Source: an uncultured Clostridium sp.
GTDB taxonomy: Bacteria; Bacillota; Clostridia; TANB77; CAG-508
Reading direction: 5' to 3'
NCBI GenBank assembly: GCA_900555835.1
Contig: USMK01000037.1
Location: forward strand, 1 to 9,851
DNA: 9,851 nt
The notes beneath the pieces are model-generated. The model was not told the DNA's origin, ran no database searches, and worked only from the letters and a program-made list of their open reading frames with translations. The position numbers and the translations under genes are program-made. Shown piece by piece: positions 1-5,914 of this stretch (its first letter is position 1; every line of letters starts with the position of its first letter).

Positions 1-92
1 TCTATATCAAATTTATTCATTTTCTTATTTAGTAATAAAGTGTGTGTGTGTGTGTGTACAGCCACAAGGCTTTCAGCCGTTTTAATCCTCAT
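1..92 (-). CDS. Possible short-leader or 5'-truncated ORF with a (CA)9 run near its start, running off the left edge
   Basis: A minus-strand frame starts at ATG 92-90 and stays open to the window edge. It encodes about 30 visible residues beginning MRIKTAESLVAV, then His-Thr repeats, then LLLNKKMNKFDI. A purine-rich GAGGAG lies about 10 bases upstream of the ATG, and a weak promoter sits at 133-162. The His-Thr stretch is encoded by a perfect CA dinucleotide run, so gain or loss of one unit would shift the frame. A second in-frame ATG at 20-18 (MNKFDI) lies beyond the run but has no good ribosome binding site. I do not recognise the product. The GC-richer part at 60-80 can form alternative small hairpins (AGCC-ACAA-GGCT or GGCT-TTC-AGCC), so this may instead be a non-coding repeat element in front of a gene that starts at 20. 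Confidence 0.35.
   Translation of the reverse strand, partial: MRIKTAESLVAVHTHTHTLLLNKKMNKFDI
40..57. repeat. (GT)9 / (CA)9 dinucleotide microsatellite
   Basis: Nine uninterrupted GT units on the plus strand (CA on the minus strand). Perfect dinucleotide runs of this length are uncommon in bacterial chromosomes and are prone to strand-slippage. Here the run sits inside the first ~20 codons of a possible leftward ORF. Confidence 0.95.
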
Positions 93-132
93 TTCTACTT
101 TTCTCCTCTGTTTTTTATTTTTCATTACCTAT

Positions 133-162
133 ATAATACCACATTCTTTTTACCATTAGCAA
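133..162 (-). promoter_or_regulatory. Weak sigma-A-like promoter for the left-edge ORF
   Basis: On the minus strand TTGCTA (162-157), an 18-base spacer and TATTAT (138-133). Transcription would start near 126, giving a leader of about 34 bases before the ATG at 92. The match to consensus is only moderate. Confidence 0.3.
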
Positions 163-182
163 TATATTTATCAAATAATTCC

Positions 183-1061
183 TTATTTCAATTTTTCATA
201 ACTATACTTCAATATTTTTTCATATCGTTCACTTATCATTTTCTTATAAAAATCTTTTCTAATTTCAGAAATCCCCTCTGTTTGATCTATTATATTATTT
301 ATTTGTTCTAGATTAATTCTAGGAAATATTCTAAGAAGAGCTTCATTGCAATCTTGGTTTTGTAGGTTTGAAATAAAATCAAAATAGTTGATTTTTTTGT
401 CTTTATTTTTTAATGCTGATGTTGGAAAAACATATACTCTGGCATCTATTTCTTCTTGATTATTTATTATTTGAGGAATTCTTTCGTCAGTTAATTGAGG
501 ATATAGGCAAGATGCACAATCATAAATTGGTGCAATTTCTATTTTCTGTTTTTCTTCATTTATTAAAAATCCCCAGTTTCCATTATGTCTGTCAAAATTT
601 CCAAGTAGTGTGTCCACTATAAACATATTCCAAAAAAATTCTTTTAGTTCTTTTGTATCATAAATCTGTTGATTTTCAATAGTTTCTACAACTTCACTAA
701 GTTCTGTTCCATATCCATTTTTTGATGTTTCTATTTGGCTATTTTTTAGTTCTGCAAACTGTTTTAATACAGTATTGCTAGATGTAAAATCTTTACAAGC
801 CACAACTACTTTTTCAATGTTATTTATTTTATATGTTCCAAGTAAAGTTTCCTGTACATTTAGTCCAATAGCTTTTATTATTTTACACGAAATATATTCT
901 GAAATACAACTATTTGAATATCCGTGTTCCGAAATTCCTTCATTAATTCCTGGAAACTTTATCATATAATCTTCGTTATTATATTTAATACAAATTTTTC
1001 CACCATTTTTCCCACCATAATATTTAAAATTATTTATTTTGCAATTAGTAAAATCTACCAT
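183..1061 (-). CDS. HipA/CtkA-like serine/threonine kinase (putative toxin)
   Basis: A 292-aa protein with the HipA C-terminal kinase signature. The catalytic-loop motif LLGNFDRHNGNW is at about residues 152-163: Asp157 is the expected catalytic residue and Asn162 a metal ligand. The IAPIYDCASCL motif at 176-186 follows, with Asp181 as the DFG-like metal-binding Asp. Lys35 in DYMIKFPG is the probable ATP lysine and Glu55 in SEYISCK its likely partner. HipA-family kinases phosphorylate translation-linked targets such as aminoacyl-tRNA synthetases; the target here cannot be read. The protein is short like CtkA and lacks the HipA N-terminal subdomain. I place the start at ATG 1061 rather than 1103, because GGAG lies seven bases ahead and the upstream gene stops at 1063, leaving one base between them (TGA-a-ATG), which suggests translational coupling. 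The kinase assignment is firm; the toxin role is inferred from family and operon layout. Confidence 0.85.
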   Translation of the reverse strand: MVDFTNCKINNFKYYGGKNGGKICIKYNNEDYMIKFPGINEGISEHGYSNSCISEYISCKIIKAIGLNVQETLLGTYKINNIEKVVVACKDFTSSNTVLKQFAELKNSQIETSKNGYGTELSEVVETIENQQIYDTKELKEFFWNMFIVDTLLGNFDRHNGNWGFLINEEKQKIEIAPIYDCASCLYPQLTDERIPQIINNQEEIDARVYVFPTSALKNKDKKINYFDFISNLQNQDCNEALLRIFPRINLEQINNIIDQTEGISEIRKDFYKKMISERYEKILKYSYEKLK

Positions 1062-1062
1062 T

Positions 1063-1281
1063 TCATTTCTCCATTCTGATATATTTTCTATACAAATAAT
1101 CACATTGTTCTTCGGTTATATCTCCATCTACCCAAGCACTGTTTATTGAGCCTTGCAGTTCACTTATCAAGCAGTCTAATTTCGTATCATTATTTTTTAG
1201 ACCTTCTTTTAATCTCTTTAAGTCATATTCCAAATATCTTGGTAAGCACTTCTCCAAGATTTCTTCATTATATTCTTTCAT
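1063..1281 (-). CDS. Small acidic/charged protein upstream of the HipA-like kinase (putative antitoxin or partner)
   Basis: A 72-aa soluble protein rich in Glu, Lys, Asp and Leu, probably all-helical. Its end contains LQGSINSAWVDGDITEEQ followed by a Tyr-rich YLYRKYIRMEK tail. I recall similar short proteins beside toxin-antitoxin-like genes in Clostridia, but cannot name a family. It has no obvious helix-turn-helix, unlike HipB. The ATG at 1281 is preferred over the one at 1293: a G5 run lies five bases ahead of it, and transcription from the promoter at 1302-1330 should begin near 1295, leaving almost no leader for the upstream ATG. Its stop codon sits one base before the kinase ATG, and the kinase ribosome binding site lies in its last codons, so the two are almost certainly co-translated. 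Antitoxin function is inference. Confidence 0.75.
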   Translation of the reverse strand: MKEYNEEILEKCLPRYLEYDLKRLKEGLKNNDTKLDCLISELQGSINSAWVDGDITEEQCDYLYRKYIRMEK

Positions 1282-1301
1282 ACCATCCCCCATTTTGATT
1301 T

Positions 1302-1330
1302 ATTATACTCTATAAAGCAACATTTATCAA
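1302..1330 (-). promoter_or_regulatory. Sigma-A promoter of the kinase operon
   Basis: On the minus strand TTGATA (1330-1325), a 17-base spacer and a perfect TATAAT (1307-1302). Predicted transcription start is near 1295, about 14 bases before the ATG at 1281. No inverted repeat that would act as an autoregulatory operator is evident over the promoter. Confidence 0.75.
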
Positions 1331-1352
1331 GCGGCTATTGGATTGTTTTTTA

Positions 1353-1550
1353 TTAAATTATTACTTGTTCTTCTAATGTTCAAGTATTTTCTTGTGCAAA
1401 TGTTTTTGCTTTTTCTGCGAATACTTCGTCATTAATTTTAAATCCAAAAGTTCTTAAATATTTTATAATAAACACAGCAGTAGTTCTTGTATTTTCTTCA
1501 CAAAATATGGTCCCAATAAACCAAAAACAATTTACATTTTTGTTGAAAAA
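1353..1550 (-). pseudogene. Degraded C-terminal remnant of a Fic-family gene
   Basis: The minus-strand frame from 1550 reads 56 codons to a TGA at 1382-1380, then eight more codons to TAA 1355-1353. It contains IFCEENTRTTAVFIIKYLRT, which resembles the Fic catalytic motif HPFxEGNxR-TT followed by its helix. In Fic proteins the motif His is the catalytic base for AMP transfer and the motif Gly helps hold the phosphates. Here the expected His-Pro is Thr-Ile and the Gly is Glu, so the motif is dead. No start, no N-terminal half and no ribosome binding site are visible, and a stop codon interrupts the end. Best read as a decaying fragment. A chance resemblance is possible but unlikely, given the match extends through TTAVFIIKYLRTFGF. 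Confidence 0.55.
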
Positions 1551-1583
1551 TCACGGATTAAATTTTAAAAATATCACGGATTA
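1550..1583 (+). repeat. Two 11-bp direct repeats upstream of the ATPase relic (operator-like)
   Basis: ATCACGGATTA occurs at 1550-1560 and again at 1573-1583, with a period of 23 bp (about two helical turns). The second copy ends one base before a TATAAA (1585-1590) that could be a -10 element; there is no recognisable -35. The arrangement suggests a binding site for an activator or repressor of the ATPase gene whose relic starts at 1631. Confidence 0.5.
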
Positions 1584-1630
1584 GTATAAAATAAATTTAT
1601 AAGCACATAAAATTTAAGAGGTGATTAACT

Positions 1631-1848
1631 GTGAAAATAGAAAATTACAGGAAAAGAATTATTGATAAAAACTTGGTGCTAATCAAATAGAAAAAGCAGC
1701 CGAGAATTTATTAAACCTAAAAAAACGAATTGAAGCCGAAAACGGGAAAGCGCCATCAGTTCTTTGTGTAATTTGCGGTTTAAACAATGCAGCATATAAA
1801 AGACCAGACGGAGTCTACGTAGTACCAATTACCGCTTTGAAACCATAA
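1631..1848 (+). pseudogene. Internally deleted AAA-family ATPase with C-terminal DUF4143 (relic)
   Basis: The start is intact: AAGAGGTGATT followed by GTG 1631, reading MKIENYRKRIIDKNL, which matches the usual N-terminus of these ATPases just before the Walker A region. That frame stops at 1688-1690. From about 1669 the +1-relative frame reads KLGANQIEKAAENLLNLKK, then VLCVICGLNNAAYKRPDGVY and VPITALKP with TAA at 1846-1848, the characteristic C-terminal end of the DUF4143 domain. These proteins are usually about 400-430 residues, so roughly 1 kb including Walker A and B is missing, and the join is out of frame. The deletion joint lies near GATAAAAACTTGG (about 1664-1676). It is a pseudogene, although its ribosome binding site and candidate terminator remain. 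Confidence 0.75.
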
Positions 1849-1892
1849 TTATTAACATTTCATTTTTGAGCATATAAGCTATGTAAAATTTT

Positions 1893-1940
1893 AAAAGCAA
1901 TTTCAAATTGCAGTTTTTGCACTTTTGAAAATTGCTTTTT
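1893..1940 (+). terminator. Candidate rho-independent terminator after the ATPase relic
   Basis: Left arm AAAAGCAATTT (1893-1903) pairs perfectly with AAATTGCTTTT (1929-1939), and the T tract continues to 1940. The 25-base loop contains smaller alternative pairings. The hairpin is A+T-rich and near symmetric, so it could also end leftward transcripts. Confidence 0.55.
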
Positions 1941-1963
1941 ATTTACAGCTTTTATCAAATAAT

Positions 1964-2182
1964 TTAAGGTAAAATAACCTTGTTCAATTGAATTTGTAAA
2001 TTTTGATATTCAATTTTGCTTAACCTTCCTACGGCATAATATAGGCTTTGTTCGTTTTAGTCATGTTCAAATTTTGTATACAAATCTTTGCTAGATACAC
2101 TGGTTATTGTGTTTCCTTCTCTTTTTATAACATAAAAATCTTCTAATGTTTGGGCATTTCTGATTATGGATTTGTAAACAAT
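1964..2182 (-). pseudogene. Broken reading frame of unknown family
   Basis: A minus-strand frame runs from 2182 to TAA 1966-1964 (72 sense or stop codons) with one internal TAA at 2059-2057. The residues look protein-like: a first part with NAQTLEDFYVIKREGNTITS and SSKDLYTKFEHD, then after the stop NEQSLYYAVGRLSKIEYQNL and a final QLNKVILP. There is no start codon with a ribosome binding site. Amphipathic helix-like composition and normal codon use suggest the tail of a former gene rather than random sequence. I do not recognise the family. Confidence 0.4.
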
Positions 2183-2190
2183 TTACGTAT

Positions 2191-2231
2191 AAAAAACACA
2201 TAAACCTAATATTACCTATTAAGTCTATGTG
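2191..2231 (-). terminator. Strong rho-independent terminator of the queA-tgt operon
   Basis: On the minus strand a 15-bp stem (2231-2217 with 2211-2197, two G-U pairs, otherwise perfect) closes a 5-base loop GGTAA and is followed directly by six T residues (2196-2191). It lies 28 bases beyond the stop codon at 2259. Confidence 0.88.
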
Positions 2232-2258
2232 CATTCTCTATATCAAAATTATTTATTT

Positions 2259-3728
2259 TTATTGCACTACATTCGTTGTATCATTATTTTCTGTTGATAC
2301 AGTATTGGTTGTATTCGTAGTATCTGTTGTTGTATTGTCTGTTGTTGTACTTTCAGTTGGAACATCACTTGATTGATTTCCATTTAATTTCTGGTAATCT
2401 TCTAGTGTTATTGTTTGTGTTCCATATGTTAAATAGTAAGTATCTTTTCCTAAATTTGTTATTGAATAAATCTTATCAAATGAACATGGTGCTATGAATT
2501 TTCCTCTCGAATTTACTATTCCATATTTCTCATCTTTGCAAACTACAATCCCCTCTATATCTGGGATTACAGCCAAATTATTTTCAGCTGTATCTTTTTT
2601 AGTTCCTGCTATATATCCAATGCTGTCATATACTGTATCTAGGATTTGATTTCCATTTTTATCAAACAATCCCCATTTTCCATTTTTCATTACTGGTATA
2701 CAATTATCAAATAATAGCATATTGTTTGTTATATTATTTCTTGGAAATTTGCTTAAATCTAATCCTATTTTTTCATATTCTAGGTATACCACTCTTTTTC
2801 CGTTTTTATCTAGTACTCCTTTTGTTTCTCCATTTCTTACATAATATAGTCTTAATTCATTGTCTAATATCTTGATTTCGTCATAACTTAAATCTATTTT
2901 TTGTGCTCCTTCATTTGATAATATTCCTACTTTTTTTGAGCTTGTTACAAAAAATTCTTGTGTTACTTCTGTAAATTCGATATTGTCGTATTTCGTTCCA
3001 ATTATATTTTTGTTATCTAGTGTTATAACTCCATATTTGTATTTGTCTTTTAATACCTTTCCATTAGAATCTGTTTCGGCTTTTTTTATTACAAGCATAT
3101 TGTACAAAATTGCTTTTTCATTAGCATATGTTGTATCTATGCCTGCATATTTATATTGACCTACTGCTAGTTCTTGATAATATGAAACTAATTTTTCTAG
3201 TGTTGTTATTCTTATTCTATTTTTTTCTGTATCATACTTGAATTGCAAGTTACAAGCTGTTTGAATAGAATCTGATAGGCAATACAATTTGCCATTTAGA
3301 ATTTTTACTGGTTCTTTTAATTCATACCATTCATAATTTTGATTATCGCTATTTGGATCTAATTTGTACAATTTGTTGCTTCCAAGCTCAAATCCAGCTA
3401 CTTCGTTTTTATTTGCCAGATAGCATTTATTTGAGTCTTCTGTGTATTTTCCATATTCACCTTGATAATACTCATATCCAACAACTGATGCAATATCTTT
3501 TATAGAAACATACACATTTCCTGAATCATCTATTACAAATAAATCCTGCGTTATTTTTTTGCTTTCACCATTTACAGACATTTTTAATGTTTGCAAATCC
3601 ATATAGTATATATACATATATACTCCTAATACGATAAAGAGAGCAATTACTGCAACGATAATAGAAATTTTTATAACTTTTTTTGCTTTATCGCCTTTCT
3701 CTTCATACTCTTGTCCCATTAAATTCAT
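2259..3728 (-). CDS. Membrane-anchored stalk-domain and WG-repeat protein
   Basis: A 489-aa protein. A charged N-terminus and one hydrophobic segment (about 18-42) give a single-pass anchor, with the rest probably outside the cell. Residues ~48-178 resemble the copper-amine-oxidase N-terminal-like stalk domain (VYVSIKDIASVVGYEYY near 72-88; LYCLSDSIQTACNLQF near 148-163). Five WG-type repeats follow, near 230-250, 267-286, 302-320, 351-370 and 401-420; the clearest is KWGLFDKNGNQILDTVYDSI. The last ~35 residues are a Thr/Asn low-complexity tail. WG repeats form beta-rich surfaces of mostly unknown ligand, so no enzyme activity can be stated. The ATG at 3728 follows a G5 ribosome binding site that overlaps the tgt stop codon, with 11 bases between the genes, so it is the last gene of the queA-tgt operon. 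Confidence 0.85.
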   Translation of the reverse strand: MNLMGQEYEEKGDKAKKVIKISIIVAVIALFIVLGVYMYIYYMDLQTLKMSVNGESKKITQDLFVIDDSGNVYVSIKDIASVVGYEYYQGEYGKYTEDSNKCYLANKNEVAGFELGSNKLYKLDPNSDNQNYEWYELKEPVKILNGKLYCLSDSIQTACNLQFKYDTEKNRIRITTLEKLVSYYQELAVGQYKYAGIDTTYANEKAILYNMLVIKKAETDSNGKVLKDKYKYGVITLDNKNIIGTKYDNIEFTEVTQEFFVTSSKKVGILSNEGAQKIDLSYDEIKILDNELRLYYVRNGETKGVLDKNGKRVVYLEYEKIGLDLSKFPRNNITNNMLLFDNCIPVMKNGKWGLFDKNGNQILDTVYDSIGYIAGTKKDTAENNLAVIPDIEGIVVCKDEKYGIVNSRGKFIAPCSFDKIYSITNLGKDTYYLTYGTQTITLEDYQKLNGNQSSDVPTESTTTDNTTTDTTNTTNTVSTENNDTTNVVQ

Positions 3729-3739
3729 ACTAAATCCCC

Positions 3740-4870
3740 CTACTCTTTGGTATAACCATATTTTTTATAAAATTCATTTTTGAAATTTAATAAATTGTCG
3801 TTCTCTATTTCTATTCTAACTCTTTCCATTAGTTTAGTCAAGAATCTTAGGTTATGTATAGATAATAATCGTACTCCTAAAATTTCACCTGCTTTTATTA
3901 AGTGTCTTATATATGCTCTTGTATAATTTTTGCAAGTGTAGCAGTCGCATTCACTATCTAGTGGTGTAAAATCTCTCTCATATGTAGCATTTCTTACTAC
4001 TACTTTTCCATTAGATGTCATTGCAGTTCCATTTCTTGCAATTCTTGTTGGTAATACACAGTCGCACATATCAATTCCACGTAATACCGCTTCTATCAAG
4101 TAATCTGGCGAACCTACTCCCATTAAATATCTTGGTTTATCTTTTGGCAAAAATGCAGTTGTAAATTCTAGTATATCGCACATCAACTCTGTTGGTTCTC
4201 CTACGCTTAATCCACCTACTGCATATCCAGGAAAATTCAAGTCGACCAAATCTTTTGCTGATTTTTCTCTTAAATCCTTGTGCATTCCGCCTTGCACTAT
4301 TCCAAATAATGCTTGATTTTCAGTATTTTTGTGCGCTTTTTTGCATCTTTTTGCCCATCTGGTGGTTCTTTCCATTGACTGTTTTGTATAATCATATTCT
4401 GCTGGATATTCTACACATTCGTCAAATGCCATTATTATATCTGCTCCTAGGGCATTTTCTATTTCCATTACTTTTTCAGGAGATAGAAAATGTCTGCTTC
4501 CATCCAAGTGTGATTTAAATTCTACCCCTTCTTCTGTAATTTTTCTTAAATCACCTAGACTAAATACTTGAAATCCTCCACTATCTGTTAATATTGCTCT
4601 ATCCCAATTCATAAACTTGTGAAGTCCTCCTGCCTCTTTTACAAGTTCGTGCCCAGGTCTTAAATATAAATGATATGTATTTGAAAGTATTATTTGAGCA
4701 TTTACCTCTTCTTTTAATTCTTCTGGTGTTAATGATTTTACAGTTGCTTGTGTTCCAACTGGCATAAATACTGGTGTTTCTATAATACCATGTGGTGTGT
4801 GTATTCTACCACGTCTTGCTCCGGTTTGTTTACATTCGTGTAATAATTCGTATCTTATTGCATCTTGCAC
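3740..4870 (-). CDS. tgt: tRNA-guanine(34) transglycosylase
   Basis: A 376-aa bacterial-type enzyme that exchanges guanine at position 34 of GUN-anticodon tRNAs for preQ1 in queuosine synthesis. Visible signatures: LTDSGGFQVFSL with Asp96; AFDEC at 148-152; the GIVQGG motif at 190-195; MCDCVLPTRIARNGTAM with nucleophile Asp270; and the zinc site Cys308, Cys310, Cys313 and His339. Length and all key residues are normal, so it should be active. The start is GTG 4870, preceded by GAGGAGG eight bases away; the nearby ATG is out of frame. It follows queA by 18 bases, the classic pair since QueA acts on the tRNA after Tgt. The usual yajC partner is absent downstream and replaced by a WG-repeat membrane protein. 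Confidence 0.98.
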   Translation of the reverse strand: MQDAIRYELLHECKQTGARRGRIHTPHGIIETPVFMPVGTQATVKSLTPEELKEEVNAQIILSNTYHLYLRPGHELVKEAGGLHKFMNWDRAILTDSGGFQVFSLGDLRKITEEGVEFKSHLDGSRHFLSPEKVMEIENALGADIIMAFDECVEYPAEYDYTKQSMERTTRWAKRCKKAHKNTENQALFGIVQGGMHKDLREKSAKDLVDLNFPGYAVGGLSVGEPTELMCDILEFTTAFLPKDKPRYLMGVGSPDYLIEAVLRGIDMCDCVLPTRIARNGTAMTSNGKVVVRNATYERDFTPLDSECDCYTCKNYTRAYIRHLIKAGEILGVRLLSIHNLRFLTKLMERVRIEIENDNLLNFKNEFYKKYGYTKE

Positions 4871-4888
4871 GGTGTTTTCCTCCTCATT

Positions 4889-5914
4889 TTAATATATTAA
4901 CATCGCATCTCCAAAACTGAAAAATTTATATTTCTCGTCTACCGCTATTTTGTATGCTTCCATTATAAAATCTTTTCCCGCTAATGCTGAAACTAGCATA
5001 ACAAGTGTTGATTTTGGCAAGTGGAAGTTTGTTATCAATGCATCTAGGCATTTGAATTTGTATCCTGGATATATGAATATACTTGTATCTCCTTCGGTTT
5101 CTTTTACAAATCCATTTTCGTCAGCTACTGTTTCTATTGTTCTGCACGAAGTTGTTCCACAGGCTATAACTCTGTGTCCGTTTCTTTTTGCGTTATTTAT
5201 TTTGTCTGCATCTTCTTTTTTTATGTAGTAATGTTCTGAGTGCATTTCGTGTTCTTCTATGTTTTCTACTTTTACTGGTCTAAATGTTCCAATTCCTACA
5301 TGAAGTGTTACATTTGCTATTTCTACACCTTTTTCTTTTATTTTATCTAATAATTCAGTTGTAAAATGAAGTCCTGCTGTTGGTGCTGCTGCTGAACCAT
5401 CATATTTTGCATATACTGTTTGATATCTATCTTTATCTTTTAATCTTTCTGTAATATATGGTGGAAGTGGCATAAGTCCTATTTGGTCTAGGATTTCATT
5501 AAATATTCCTTTGTATTCAAATAAAACTTTTCTGTTTCCCCCTGGCATTGTTTCTAGTATTGTGGCATTTAATATTCCACCTCCAAATACTACTTTTGTA
5601 CCTTGTTTTAAACGTCTTCCAGGTCTAACCATTACTTCCCATATATCTCCTTCTATACGGTTTAGAAGTAAAAACTCTACTTCTATTCCAGTATCTACTT
5701 TATTTCCATATAGCCTTGCAGGAAGCACTTTTGTGTTATTTATAACTAAACAGTCCCCTGGATTTAGGTAATCTATTATGTCTTTAAAAATTTTATGCTC
5801 TATTGTTTTTTCTTCTTTGTTTAAAACTAATAATCTTGCTTCATCTCGTTTGTCACTTGGATGTTGTGCAATTAGTTCTTTTGGTAAATCATAATCAAAT
5901 TCTTCGATATTCAT
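4889..5914 (-). CDS. queA: S-adenosylmethionine:tRNA ribosyltransferase-isomerase
   Basis: A 341-aa protein of normal family length. It transfers and isomerises the ribosyl group of S-adenosylmethionine onto preQ1 in tRNA, giving epoxyqueuosine. Conserved blocks are FDYDLPKELIAQHP at 6-19, GSAAAPTAGLHFT at 173-185, LHVGIGTFRPV at 204-214, GTTSCRTIE at 253-261, TNFHLPKSTL at 295-304 and the closing FFSFGDAMLI. The ATG at 5914 follows GAAGGAG by six bases, and its first 20 bases overlap the end of the upstream protease-like gene in another frame, so translation is probably coupled. No preQ1 riboswitch precedes it; it depends on the promoter at 7334-7362. Confidence 0.98.
   Translation of the reverse strand: MNIEEFDYDLPKELIAQHPSDKRDEARLLVLNKEEKTIEHKIFKDIIDYLNPGDCLVINNTKVLPARLYGNKVDTGIEVEFLLLNRIEGDIWEVMVRPGRRLKQGTKVVFGGGILNATILETMPGGNRKVLFEYKGIFNEILDQIGLMPLPPYITERLKDKDRYQTVYAKYDGSAAAPTAGLHFTTELLDKIKEKGVEIANVTLHVGIGTFRPVKVENIEEHEMHSEHYYIKKEDADKINNAKRNGHRVIACGTTSCRTIETVADENGFVKETEGDTSIFIYPGYKFKCLDALITNFHLPKSTLVMLVSALAGKDFIMEAYKIAVDEKYKFFSFGDAMLIY

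Noticed and set aside
1062..1103. ATG 1103 as start of the HipA-like kinase
   Set aside because: It overlaps the end of the upstream gene by 41 bases and has no ribosome binding site; ATG 1061 has GGAG at good spacing and sits one base after the upstream stop.
1282..1293. ATG 1293 as start of the small partner gene
   Set aside because: It would be nearly leaderless relative to the promoter at 1302-1330; ATG 1281 has a G5 ribosome binding site.
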